From: Bacillota bacterium
GTDB taxonomy: Bacteria > Bacillota > UBA4882 > UBA8346
Reading direction: 5' to 3'
Length of the DNA stretch: 43,125 nt
NCBI GenBank assembly: GCA_023435565.1
Contig: JAEYRN010000053.1
Span: 1-43,125 of the forward strand
Made by a program: the position numbers and the translations under genes. This document shows, in pieces, positions 1 to 8,315 of the stretch. Within the stretch, counting starts at the first letter, position 1. Every line of letters starts with the position of its first letter. Below the pieces are notes generated by a model. That model saw only the letters and a list, made by a program, of their open reading frames with translations, searched no databases and was not told where the DNA came from.

Positions 1-121
1 CACCTCGCCGTGCTTTGTAGTGTATCTTCTCCTCAAGGTAATTCTATCAAAGTGGTGAAAACCGCGCACCCTTTTTTCATTACTATTTGTGTCGCCAGCG
101 GTAGCGGCGAAATGGAGGTTA
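1..121 (+). repeat. 121-bp leader repeat, left copy (inverted match to the right end)
   Basis: These 121 bases are identical, in inverted orientation, to the other end of the window, and identity stops two bases before the ATG of the next gene. The repeat ends in a ribosome-binding site (GGAGGTT), so it forms the 5' leader of htrA here and of an ankyrin gene at the other end. It starts at the first base of the window, so its true upstream limit is not visible. It can form a short hairpin (TCGCC at 92-96 with GGCGA at 106-110) and a competing long-range pairing (TCGCCG at 5-10 with CGGCGA at 105-110). ACCTC at 2-6 can pair with the GAGGT of the ribosome-binding site. No known riboswitch class was recognised. 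Its function is unknown. Confidence 0.85.
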
Positions 122-123
122 AT

Positions 124-1305
124 ATGAAAGAAAAATTTCAAAAGTATTTCCCGTTTATCATTATAGCACTTTGTTCCTCATTACTTACTGCAGGCTTATT
201 TATTTTTGCTGGACCAAAAATAACCAATAACAATCCAATTGCCTCATCGCTTCAACCAACAGTACAAAAAGCTAGTTACCTTTCAGGACCGATTGGAACT
301 GGTTCGATAGTTGAGGCTCGCAAAAAAGTAGCCCCGTCAGTGGTAAACATCGACACTGTCTCGGTTGTTACTACAAATCCATCGATTCCCTTTGAATTTC
401 GTGATTTTTTTCCTCCAGGATTCTTCCAAAATCAACAGCAAGTTAAAGGGGCAGGTTCCGGATTTATTATTAGGTCCGACGGTTATATTCTTACTAATGA
501 ACATGTGGTGCGCGATGCGCAAACACTCAAAGTAACTTTGTTTGGCGGTAAAAAATATGATGGCCGTGTGATTGGGACAGACCCTCAAACCGACTTGGCA
601 GTAGTAAAGATTGACGGTAAGAACCTACCAGCGGTGGAAATGGGGGATTCCAGCAGTTTGGAACCGGGTGAATGGGTGGTAGCAATCGGTAACCCGTACG
701 GATTTCACGATACGGTTACTGCCGGGATAATAAGCGCTTTGGGACGTTCTTTGGAGGACCCTAACCAATCCGGCAATTTAATACAAACCGACGCCGCTAT
801 TAATCCGGGAAACAGTGGTGGACCATTGGTTAACCTCAATGGCAAAGTGATTGGCATTAATGAAGCAATCATCGCTAATGCTCAAGGTTTAGGATTTGCT
901 ATCCCGATTAATTTAGCAAAAAATATCGCTGAAGATTTAATTAAAAAAGGAAAAGTTGACCGTCCCGCATCCCCTTGGTTGGGTGTCGGGTTAGTAGAAA
1001 TAAATGACCGAATCGCTGAATACTATGGCCTCCCTAATCAAGAAGGAGCTATTATTCAGATTTTTCGTGACAGCCCTGCGGCTAAAGCCGGATTACAAGA
1101 TGGTGACATTATTAAAGAGATAAACCGTAAAAAAATTAAAACTCCCCAGGATGTCATCGATATAATAAAGGGTTTGAAAGTAGGCCAACAAATAGAAGTT
1201 TTAGTATATCGTGACAAAGAGTACAAGGTTTTTAAGGTAAAACTAGAAGCCAAACCACAACAACAAGAATCCAAAAATAATTACCGGTTGCCCTTTGGAA
1301 GGTAG
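124..1305 (+). CDS. htrA: HtrA/DegP-like membrane-anchored serine protease
   Basis: Trypsin-like serine protease of the HtrA family, 393 residues, for quality control of misfolded proteins outside the membrane. An N-terminal hydrophobic segment (about residues 8-30) anchors it. The catalytic triad is visible: His127 in NEHVV, Asp157 in TDLAVV and Ser231 in NPGNSGGPL. One PDZ domain follows (about 285-380) with the carboxylate-binding loop near WLGVGL. The reading frame stays open upstream to base 10, but GGAGGTT four bases before ATG 124 and the membrane segment right after it fix the start there. The upstream stretch is the shared repeat, not protein. The sigma/anti-sigma pair downstream suggests an envelope-stress setting. 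Confidence 0.95.
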   Translation: MKEKFQKYFPFIIIALCSSLLTAGLFIFAGPKITNNNPIASSLQPTVQKASYLSGPIGTGSIVEARKKVAPSVVNIDTVSVVTTNPSIPFEFRDFFPPGFFQNQQQVKGAGSGFIIRSDGYILTNEHVVRDAQTLKVTLFGGKKYDGRVIGTDPQTDLAVVKIDGKNLPAVEMGDSSSLEPGEWVVAIGNPYGFHDTVTAGIISALGRSLEDPNQSGNLIQTDAAINPGNSGGPLVNLNGKVIGINEAIIANAQGLGFAIPINLAKNIAEDLIKKGKVDRPASPWLGVGLVEINDRIAEYYGLPNQEGAIIQIFRDSPAAKAGLQDGDIIKEINRKKIKTPQDVIDIIKGLKVGQQIEVLVYRDKEYKVFKVKLEAKPQQQESKNNYRLPFGR

Positions 1306-1444
1306 TTATTGCCTGATTACAGATGGGCAAATATTTGGTACAATATTTCTAAAAGTCTTTAGCATAGATACAAAGAGGGTGGTCAAAATAGCTTTTACAT
1401 CTTCCGTTCAAACGCTTTCTCAGGTTCAACCTGCTGCTAATCGA

Positions 1445-1993
1445 ATGGAGTTATTCGAGTCTTTAGTGAAAACTCATGAAAAACCGTTATATCAATTTGC
1501 CTACCGATTATGCGGAAACCATCATGAAGCTCAGGACCTTTTACAGGAAGGACTATATCGAGCATACAAGTCATTCGCCAAGTTTGAAGTTGGAACTGCT
1601 TTTGACCGTTGGTTATATCAAATTATTCATAATTTATATATCGATCATTATCGAAAAAAACGTAATCGTCCGCTGGTGTCTTCCATTGATGAACCTCATC
1701 CTTATCTTGAAAATGAAAAACCGGTCGAAATTCCCGATTGGTCTTCCAATCCGGAAGAAGAAGCTGTTCGAGGCGAATTGGGAAAACAGATTCAGCGCGG
1801 TTTAAAAGAATTACCTATGGAATACCGTTCCGCGGTGATTCTTTGCGATATTCAAGGATTGTCATATGAGGAGATTGCTCAGATTTTACGGGTTTCAATC
1901 GGAACGGTCCGTTCCCGGATTCACCGTGGCCGTAAAATTCTGCGCCGTTTATTGCTCCCATATCTTCAAGGAGTGGAGGTTAAATCCAAATGA
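1445..1993 (+). CDS. ECF-type RNA polymerase sigma factor
   Basis: Sigma-70 family factor of ECF size (182 residues from this ATG) with region 2 at about residues 5-75 (YQFAYRLCGN, then a DLLQE motif) and region 4 at about 115-170 (a helix-turn-helix containing SYEEIAQIL and GTVRSRIHRGR). It should direct RNA polymerase to a small regulon, probably envelope- or stress-related. The start is uncertain: ATG 1445 gives a typical ECF N-terminus but has no good ribosome-binding site. An in-frame GTG at 1379, or a non-standard start near 1388 behind AGAGGGTGG, would add about 20 residues. It overlaps the next gene by ATGA, so the two are translationally coupled. Confidence 0.88.
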   Translation: MELFESLVKTHEKPLYQFAYRLCGNHHEAQDLLQEGLYRAYKSFAKFEVGTAFDRWLYQIIHNLYIDHYRKKRNRPLVSSIDEPHPYLENEKPVEIPDWSSNPEEEAVRGELGKQIQRGLKELPMEYRSAVILCDIQGLSYEEIAQILRVSIGTVRSRIHRGRKILRRLLLPYLQGVEVKSK

Positions 1994-2508
1994 ACTGTAA
2001 TCATGTTCAGAATATGCTTTCGGCATTTATCGATGATGAGCTTTCCGCTCAAGAAAAACGTGAATTACGTCACCATCTTTTCTTATGCTCTGAATGTCAC
2101 TCGGAATATCAAAACCTTTTAATGATAAAAGATTGTCTCAATAATTTAAATCAGGAACAATGCAATTACGATCCCCTAGTAGGATTCAAACTCCGGATTG
2201 CAGCTGCAGAACACTCTTTTTTTCAAGAATCTACTCGTTTTTTAATGCTGGGACGATTTGGTTTAGTTACCGGCTGTGTTACACTATTTTTCTTTTCAAC
2301 AGTCGCTCTTTTTCCAAACAATCATTCCCACAACAAAGTCGCTCAATATGTTACTACGGTTGAAAAATCCGTTCCATCTGCTAAGTCCATTATCGTAAAT
2401 CAAATTGGTTTATCAACCAAAGATGAAGACCTAATTGATTCGATCGACCAAAATTTTTCTTTGGATGAACCGGTAACCGTTTATCAGGCTTCCTCAATTT
2501 TACCTTAA
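1990..2508 (+). CDS. Zinc-finger anti-sigma factor
   Basis: 172-residue membrane anti-sigma factor partnered with the ECF sigma encoded just before it. The N-terminal domain carries the ZAS signature: an early Cys/His (CNHVQ), a helix with FIDDELS, and HHLFLCSEC (H-x3-C-x2-C) near residues 28-37. One membrane segment follows at about 90-112, and about 60 residues of poorly conserved extracytoplasmic tail end the protein. The family binds its sigma at the membrane and releases it on a signal. The ATGA overlap with the sigma gene and the strong terminator after it show a two-gene unit. Confidence 0.9.
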   Translation: MNCNHVQNMLSAFIDDELSAQEKRELRHHLFLCSECHSEYQNLLMIKDCLNNLNQEQCNYDPLVGFKLRIAAAEHSFFQESTRFLMLGRFGLVTGCVTLFFFSTVALFPNNHSHNKVAQYVTTVEKSVPSAKSIIVNQIGLSTKDEDLIDSIDQNFSLDEPVTVYQASSILP

Positions 2509-2550
2509 ATCACAAATAACCGAATAAATTTCCCCCATAACAACCTTTAT

Positions 2551-2592
2551 GTCGCAATGTTTTTAAACTCTAAAAATATTGCGACCTTTTTT
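2551..2592 (+). terminator. Rho-independent terminator after the sigma/anti-sigma pair
   Basis: Stem GTCGCAAT (2551-2558) pairs with ATTGCGAC (2578-2585), continued by TTTTTA/TAAAAA with a single wobble and a five-base loop, then a T-rich run. It lies 42 bases after the anti-sigma stop. Confidence 0.9.
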
Positions 2593-2714
2593 ATTATTAG
2601 TAAAATTTAAATTTTGTCATCTGTATATAAGACAATTGTTTTTTTATTACTGTGACAAAATCCCATCCGACTTCATATGATATCTTGCCAAAACAGTTTC
2701 GGAGGTGTCTTCTT

Positions 2715-3143
2715 TTGAGTTTCGGAAGCTTAATTATTTATCCGTTTCCGGCCGTACAATACATACCTCTGCCCATCATTACCATTTCCCAGGGCTCTGT
2801 GAAGAACCTGAATAACAAAGCCGGATCCCCCCTACTAATTGCCACCAAAGATCTGAAGCAATGGCAGGTTCAACTAAGTGGAGAGTATGGTATTGAAATT
2901 CCAAATGTATGGCCGAATGATTCTTTCCCAATACTAGGTTTAAACTGCCTTGTGGAAGAAGCAAAATACCGCAGCTTTTTTGTTACCATGGTCGGCAAAC
3001 CCATCAATAATTATTACCATTTTTTCTATATTCCCAAAAGATATTTTTATAAGAAAAAACTCTTTTTTGAGCTTTACGACCGGGATTCGGCCAAAAAAAT
3101 TGCCCGTTACTCGTTATTTATGTCAGATTCAGTTTTGAACTGA
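2715..3143 (+). CDS. Protein of unknown function, TTG start
   Basis: 142-residue protein that I do not recognise. The frame is open from a GTG at 2652, but GGAGGTG at 2701-2707 lies seven bases before an in-frame TTG at 2715, and no ribosome-binding site precedes the GTG, so TTG is preferred. The N-terminal about 20 residues are moderately hydrophobic and could be a weak signal or membrane segment. The rest is beta-rich, with aromatic and basic residues near the end (YHFFYIPKRYF). A distant relation to PrcB-like protease-complex subunits crossed my mind but is not supported by a clear motif. Its stop abuts the stop of the convergent glycosyltransferase with no spacer. Confidence 0.6.
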   Translation: MSFGSLIIYPFPAVQYIPLPIITISQGSVKNLNNKAGSPLLIATKDLKQWQVQLSGEYGIEIPNVWPNDSFPILGLNCLVEEAKYRSFFVTMVGKPINNYYHFFYIPKRYFYKKKLFFELYDRDSAKKIARYSLFMSDSVLN

Positions 3144-4154
3144 TTATATTGACTCCGATAATGCCTCTTGGTATGCCTGGAATGTTTTGAAAGCAGCTTT
3201 TTCCCAGGTGTAGTTCTTCAATACCAGCTCTTTTAGTTGATTGTCTTCTTTAGAATTCCAGGCATCCTTGATTGCTTTACAGATACTCTGAATGTTACCC
3301 GGATTACAATAAAACGCCTGATTCCCAAAGTATTCACAGGCACTGCCACGATCGGTTGTAACAATTCTACATCCAGCCAAGGCTGCTTCCAAAGAAACTA
3401 AACCCGGTGTATCATACCAGCTTACTAAAGCATGAACCCTAGCAGCTGCATATGCAGAAGCCAATTCCAACGGGGTTAATGCATCAATAAAGGTTACTTT
3501 CTGACCTGCTGATTCGCGCCGGCATTCGCGATAGTACAGACCGTCGTTAATTGGGCCGATTAATACTAATGGTAATCTTAATTCCTTGGCGGCACGGATT
3601 AACATTAACTGGTTTTTTCGGCGGCAAATTCGCCCCACTGACAATAGGAAATCTTTGATCCGATAACGTTGGGAAAAACGGTCTGGTTTGGCGACGGCAA
3701 AAATCGGATCGGCTGCGTTAGGGATAATCCTTGTTGGAGGCAATTCTCCAAATTTTTTTATAAGCATTTCATATTCTAATTTTGAATTTGGTAAAATCAA
3801 CGCCGCCTCTTTTAATACTTCCCGTCGAAGCGGCATTGTACTCTCCCACCATTCACCAAAGGTTTTATTTTGGCCGCTGACATTCAAAAATTCATAAGGG
3901 TCCCAGTAAATAGTTGATAAAACATATTTCTTATTATAGGATTTTACGTTTTGAAACTGACGGTAAGTATCTTCCACCGGCATAATATTGAAGAGATGAA
4001 CCAAATCATAGAGTGCCGGATCAGTCAAACCTTCGGAACTGACGTTGATCTGGACCCCCAATTTCTCTAAATATTCTTTGGTTTTATAGAGCTGAATACT
4101 ATCCCCGGCAATTGATTTTAAAAAATTACTCCGGTTTTGGATTAATACTTTCAT
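3144..4154 (-). CDS. GT4-family (GT-B) glycosyltransferase
   Basis: 336-residue GT-B glycosyltransferase that would move a sugar from a nucleotide-sugar donor to a glycan acceptor. The C-terminal Rossmann half is clear: LLSVGRICRRKNQ near residue 170 begins it, and the donor-binding segment TPGLVSLEAALAGCRIV lies at about 249-265, with Asp248 where many relatives have the first Glu of E-x7-E and Glu256 as the second. The N-terminal half is less conserved. Start ATG has AAGGATG seven bases upstream. Sugar and acceptor cannot be told from sequence. It stands outside the main glycan cluster, next to the SPOCS-like genes. Confidence 0.85.
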   Translation of the reverse strand: MKVLIQNRSNFLKSIAGDSIQLYKTKEYLEKLGVQINVSSEGLTDPALYDLVHLFNIMPVEDTYRQFQNVKSYNKKYVLSTIYWDPYEFLNVSGQNKTFGEWWESTMPLRREVLKEAALILPNSKLEYEMLIKKFGELPPTRIIPNAADPIFAVAKPDRFSQRYRIKDFLLSVGRICRRKNQLMLIRAAKELRLPLVLIGPINDGLYYRECRRESAGQKVTFIDALTPLELASAYAAARVHALVSWYDTPGLVSLEAALAGCRIVTTDRGSACEYFGNQAFYCNPGNIQSICKAIKDAWNSKEDNQLKELVLKNYTWEKAAFKTFQAYQEALSESI

Positions 4155-4313
4155 TTTTCATCCTTATTCATTATCTTTTAATTTATTTATCTAGAAACCA
4201 CTTTGGGTCAAAAAACAGATCCCTTACTCCTTTTAAAAAGGAAAAGGTGCAGCGCTGGGGGCTGACATCATTTAATCAAATCACCACAGTACAACAGAGG
4301 TTGAATTGGACGA

Positions 4314-6341
4314 CTAAATATTGATTTCTATATGCACCTCATATCTGACTGTTCCCTTAAGCCAAGGCCACGGCCTCAATGGGTAATAATTAAAACGGCG
4401 TAAAGTGGGGACTAAGACCGCATCCTCTTCAATAAGCTTTGCCTTGGTCAAAAAACGCCAAAAAGAAAAATCTACTATTTCCCGCCTTAGAAAACCGTCT
4501 TCGTCCCAATATTCAATTTCACCTTTAATTTTCCCCTCGACGAATACCGCATTTAAAGCATTTCTCCAATTAAATTCAGTAATTATGCCCCGACCTACAG
4601 CGATTTCTCTTGGGTTGCCAAATTTTAAAGGGACTTCGCCTTGAATCGTTAGTTCTTGGACTGATTGTTGTAAAGGCAATTGAGATGCCTCTAATTTGGG
4701 TATGCTTGCATTTACTGATGAAACTGCTACTTTTAGACACTGTTTATGAAAAATGGAAGCGGAAAAACCCCATAGATATTTATATAAAAGCTGATTGCTT
4801 TCTAATTGATACGAATCATATTCCAGCTTAGAATCCAAATCGATCTGATACTCATCGGTATCGTTAATTCCTTCCCAACAATAGCTTTTTTGAAAAATAA
4901 GACGGAAGTATTCTTCACGGTATTGATTGTAGTGATCATGATAAATTACCGCCACTTCCATTACTCCGCTAAGATTAAACCAGCCTTTCTTTATAGACGG
5001 GTTAGTTTGTAATAATCGGTTACGAACTTGAATTATCCTCCTGGGTGGATGTCCTAAATTAAGCATAGCTTCACTAAGCAAAGGAAGCTTTTTTTCGCTC
5101 AAGGGGGTTAAACCGCTAATTTCAGTTAAATTGTTTTCTTGGGCTAAACAAATGACTCGTGGTTGATAAAGTTTTGCAGTTAACCCAAGAATATTATCAA
5201 TTAAAAAAGACGTTCCATTGTAAGTTCTTTTTCCAATGGTTAATTTTGGTTCAAGAATAAGAGTTAAGTCATGATCGTCGATATTATCAAAAAAACCTTC
5301 CACCAATTCCTCGGTTTCAAAAAATACCGACCGATATTTTTCCATTCCGGTAGCATCGGGTAAAAATAAATCATAATTCAATTTCGCGTTGATTAAAAGA
5401 CCTGAGCCAATACGTCTCCAATCCAGTAGTTTGATTTCGGGTTCTACCTCAAATGGCCCCATTTGATCGTTTTCAATTCTAATGCTTTTTGGAAATTGCA
5501 AACGTTCTTCTTTTATTAGTAGATTAGCCCTGATCCTTGGGTTAGAATGGCCGTCTCTCTCTGTCCATCCTAAAACTATGAGTTCTTTTCGGGTAGACAG
5601 GCTCCAACAATAATCAAACTTAAGCTCAGCCATCCACCCTTGTCCGCCAGATGGCAAAATCCAATCAACCTCAATAATAGTTCCGTTTATAATCAATTCT
5701 CCTTCGGTTTCTTTTGGCACCGAATCAATTAAGAAACTAAAGGAATGACTTACTTCCTGCTCTTTTAAAATTTGATGCGAATTTCGATAGACAATAACGC
5801 CAGTTATTGTCCCGGTTACAACCGGCGGTTTGCTCCGTTCAAATACTAATTTTCCGTTAAATTTTTTAGGACGCGAATCTCTTTTAAGATTTGTCTGAAA
5901 ACTATAAAAATTCTCACCTTTTCCTTTACTAATTATTTGATCGGTTAAGATTGTGAAAGGACTGGCCGCTCCAGCTGTAATCTCTAATTCTTTAATTACT
6001 AAAGTAAAACCTTGTTCCAGTAAAGCATGGTTCTCTCCTAAACGCCGCGGTTGAAATATAAAATAATCTGATTTAAGTTCCGGAGTTAAATAAGGTAATG
6101 GTTCCGAAAGTGCCGGTCCAATAATTACTTCAAATTGGAGTTTGTCTTCAGTTTTCCGTATTTTTCCACCTGAATCTATATATTTTACCTGTCTTTTTAA
6201 AGACCCTTTAGCCAATAATGAACCACCCTGGTTGAAAAATTGAATTTCCTTCAGGTGACTATCGATTTGCTGGACCCGTTTGTTAATCAATTCCGGCCAG
6301 ATTGTTTCCACTTTAAACTTTCTGGTTAAGGTCTTAACCAT
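4314..6341 (-). CDS. Large protein of divergent SPOCS-like beta repeats
   Basis: 675 residues with no catalytic motif and no signal peptide. By eye it holds about five units of 110-140 residues that follow the SPOCS (DUF3794) pattern: a strand ending in a short 'vxGxlkxxvxYxdxxG' turn, then 'i.F' and a later hydrophobic strand pair. The clearest are the first (LAKGSLKRQVKYIDSGG) and the last (VEGKIKGEIEYWDEDGF). This is inference; identity to the clear SPOCS proteins next door is low. The frame opens at 6368, but GGGAG lies five bases before ATG 6341 and nothing suitable precedes the first ATG, so 6341 is used. A role as a structural spore-surface protein is likely from context only. Confidence 0.6.
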   Translation of the reverse strand: MVKTLTRKFKVETIWPELINKRVQQIDSHLKEIQFFNQGGSLLAKGSLKRQVKYIDSGGKIRKTEDKLQFEVIIGPALSEPLPYLTPELKSDYFIFQPRRLGENHALLEQGFTLVIKELEITAGAASPFTILTDQIISKGKGENFYSFQTNLKRDSRPKKFNGKLVFERSKPPVVTGTITGVIVYRNSHQILKEQEVSHSFSFLIDSVPKETEGELIINGTIIEVDWILPSGGQGWMAELKFDYCWSLSTRKELIVLGWTERDGHSNPRIRANLLIKEERLQFPKSIRIENDQMGPFEVEPEIKLLDWRRIGSGLLINAKLNYDLFLPDATGMEKYRSVFFETEELVEGFFDNIDDHDLTLILEPKLTIGKRTYNGTSFLIDNILGLTAKLYQPRVICLAQENNLTEISGLTPLSEKKLPLLSEAMLNLGHPPRRIIQVRNRLLQTNPSIKKGWFNLSGVMEVAVIYHDHYNQYREEYFRLIFQKSYCWEGINDTDEYQIDLDSKLEYDSYQLESNQLLYKYLWGFSASIFHKQCLKVAVSSVNASIPKLEASQLPLQQSVQELTIQGEVPLKFGNPREIAVGRGIITEFNWRNALNAVFVEGKIKGEIEYWDEDGFLRREIVDFSFWRFLTKAKLIEEDAVLVPTLRRFNYYPLRPWPWLKGTVRYEVHIEINI

Positions 6342-6387
6342 GATTGCTCCCAAAATAATCTCACTCATATATATGCAAAACTACTAA

Positions 6388-6427
6388 AAAAAAAGAAACA
6401 GGTTGTTTGTGGTTTGCAACCTGTTTT
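6388..6427 (-). terminator. Rho-independent terminator after the three-unit SPOCS gene
   Basis: Read on the minus strand, AAACAGGTTG and CAACCTGTTT form a 10-bp stem with a loop of about 10 bases, followed by a run of nine T. It separates the SPOCS gene from the 675-residue gene, which therefore probably has its own promoter. Confidence 0.88.
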
Positions 6428-6491
6428 CCCTGCTTTAACCGTTATTAATAAGTTTAAAAATACCTTGGGTTGAAAGAATATGGTAAATAGT

Positions 6492-7751
6492 TTAAAAGTA
6501 ATAAGGACCGTAAGGAGCGACAATTACTACAGATAATTGTTGAGTCTCAGTTACTTTAATAAAGAACTCGATTACTACTTTTTGCCTTAAAGTGTTACTA
6601 TCCTCAAGTTCAAATAAGATAGTTTCAATGCGGGAGTCAACCCGTACGTTCATACCCGGTGTAGCCCCGGGAATATCGACAAAAGTGCTGAACGGAATAT
6701 CTTCAGCCTGATGGTGTTCGAGATTATCATCAGCAATAAAGAATATCTGTTTATGAAGAATTCCTTGAATAATAACCTTATCTTCAATAACTTCGGTGGT
6801 CAGATCGCGAATACTGGCGATAATTTCTCGAATTTTAATAGTCGGAAGGGGTAAGCAAAATACATTTTCAACTAGAATTTGCTTGGTATTCTCACCGGTG
6901 ACTGTTTCCAACTTGAGCAAAGCTCCCGGACCCAGCTGAATATTAATCTGAATGCTTTCAGTCACTTTAGCAAAAAATTCAATGACCACTTTTTGAAGGA
7001 GTGTGGTTGAGTCTCTCAAATCAAAATGAACGAATTCGACTGTTGGAGTAACGATTACATCCATTCCGGGTGAAGCGCCTGGGATATCGACGAATGTTGA
7101 AAATTCAATATCTTCTCCTTGATGGAACTCGATATTATTGGTGCCAACGAAAAAGATTTGTTTATGAATAACGCCCTGAATGATTACTTTGTCTTCTATT
7201 ACGTGAGTAGTAATATCTCTTACCACTACAGTAATATCATCAATTTTTATCGCCGGTGTGTTCAAGGTGATAAAATTCTCAAACAATTCCTGCTTGGTAT
7301 TTTCACCCACTACTTGATCTACCCTTACTAATGGCCCATCACCGGTAACCAAGTTCAATTGTCTTGTCTCGGTGACCTTTACAAAAAACTCGATCACTAC
7401 TTTTTGATGAACTATGGTCGATGAGAGTAAGTTAAAGATTACCGTCTCAATTACCGGGCTAACTTGAACATTCATTCCAGGCTCCGCTCCCGGAACGTCT
7501 ACAAAGGTGCTAAAAGGAATATCCTCTGCTTGATGATGGACAATATTGTCCTCTCCAACAAAAAAGATTTGTTTGTGGAGTACCCCTTGGATGACCACTT
7601 TATCGGCAATCACATCAGTGGTTAAATCACGAATGGTAGCATTGATGTTCCGAACTTTTATAGCTGAAATAGCTAAAGTAACATTTCTTTCTACCAATAA
7701 TTGTTTAGTATTTTCTCCGATAACCACTTCCGCGCGAATCAAAGGGTCCAT
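6492..7751 (-). CDS. Tandem SPOCS (DUF3794) protein, three units
   Basis: 419-residue protein made almost entirely of three SPOCS/DUF3794 units of about 137 residues (roughly 1-136, 137-273, 274-410). Each starts with a GENTKQ segment, then carries DKVxIQGxLHKQIFF, an EDIxFSTFVDxPGA turn and a KVVIEFFxKVTE strand. The domain is known from sporulation and cell-surface proteins such as SipL, where it occurs with LysM; no LysM is present here. No signal peptide is visible, which fits assembly from the mother-cell cytoplasm. GAGGAGGG lies ahead of the ATG. The small membrane-protein gene 39 bases upstream is likely co-transcribed. The high similarity between units suggests recent internal duplication. 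Confidence 0.92.
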   Translation of the reverse strand: MDPLIRAEVVIGENTKQLLVERNVTLAISAIKVRNINATIRDLTTDVIADKVVIQGVLHKQIFFVGEDNIVHHQAEDIPFSTFVDVPGAEPGMNVQVSPVIETVIFNLLSSTIVHQKVVIEFFVKVTETRQLNLVTGDGPLVRVDQVVGENTKQELFENFITLNTPAIKIDDITVVVRDITTHVIEDKVIIQGVIHKQIFFVGTNNIEFHQGEDIEFSTFVDIPGASPGMDVIVTPTVEFVHFDLRDSTTLLQKVVIEFFAKVTESIQINIQLGPGALLKLETVTGENTKQILVENVFCLPLPTIKIREIIASIRDLTTEVIEDKVIIQGILHKQIFFIADDNLEHHQAEDIPFSTFVDIPGATPGMNVRVDSRIETILFELEDSNTLRQKVVIEFFIKVTETQQLSVVIVAPYGPYYF

Positions 7752-7790
7752 ACATTTCCCTCCTCATAGTAATTTTGATTATTGGGCTGA

Positions 7791-8042
7791 TTACAATATC
7801 CTGGCAACACCTCGCTTTAATTCCGTTCTGGATTGAGCACCTTCTTGGAAGCAGTTTACAGAAATATGATTTGGTCTTACTGATGAGTCATCGTTATCTT
7901 TTTCATCTTGATTATATTGGTCAGTATTAATAGGCTTGGCGCCGCCACGATCATTACTGCTATGGTGATTTAAAAACCAAATCATTAGAGTGAATAAGAT
8001 AAAAAGATAGATAATTATACCTACAAAAAAATATAATCCCAC
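7791..8042 (-). CDS. Small single-span membrane protein
   Basis: 83 residues: one hydrophobic helix at the N-terminus (about residues 3-24) and a hydrophilic tail rich in Asp, Asn and Gln with a basic end. The start is GTG, chosen because GGAGG lies seven bases upstream. No family recognised. It precedes the three-unit SPOCS gene on the same strand and is probably in the same operon, so a membrane or forespore-surface role beside that protein is possible. An AT-rich TATAAT-like element lies upstream, but no convincing -35 accompanies it. Confidence 0.65.
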   Translation of the reverse strand: MGLYFFVGIIIYLFILFTLMIWFLNHHSSNDRGGAKPINTDQYNQDEKDNDDSSVRPNHISVNCFQEGAQSRTELKRGVARIL

Positions 8043-8315
8043 TGGCTAACCTCCAAAACACACTGGTGTCAATCTCTGGTTTTTAGTTATTATAATATAT
8101 GTGCTTTTAACTATATGTGCGCATGGTAGAGTTTAATTAAATCGTTTTTGCCAAAAAAAGATCTAATTTCACGAAACGTATCCAACGATTTCCAAGAACA
8201 ACCTGAAGGTGACAAATATTGTTCTTAATCCGGAAATTATCACTATCATCCCGGAGTGCACATAAAATAAACTATTAAAATTTAGTCCTTCATAGAAAGA
8301 GCTAAGGAGGATGAT

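Noticed and set aside
10..123. In-frame N-terminal extension of HtrA (and the same extension of the ankyrin protein)
   Set aside because: The 37-codon extension is identical at both loci because it lies in the shared repeat, lacks a ribosome-binding site, and would place a membrane anchor internally; GGAGGTT before the later ATG fixes the start.
6492..7751. Possible CRISPR-like or DNA-level tandem repeat array
   Set aside because: The periodic similarity is about 410 bp and follows codons of protein domain repeats; there are no short direct repeats with unique spacers.
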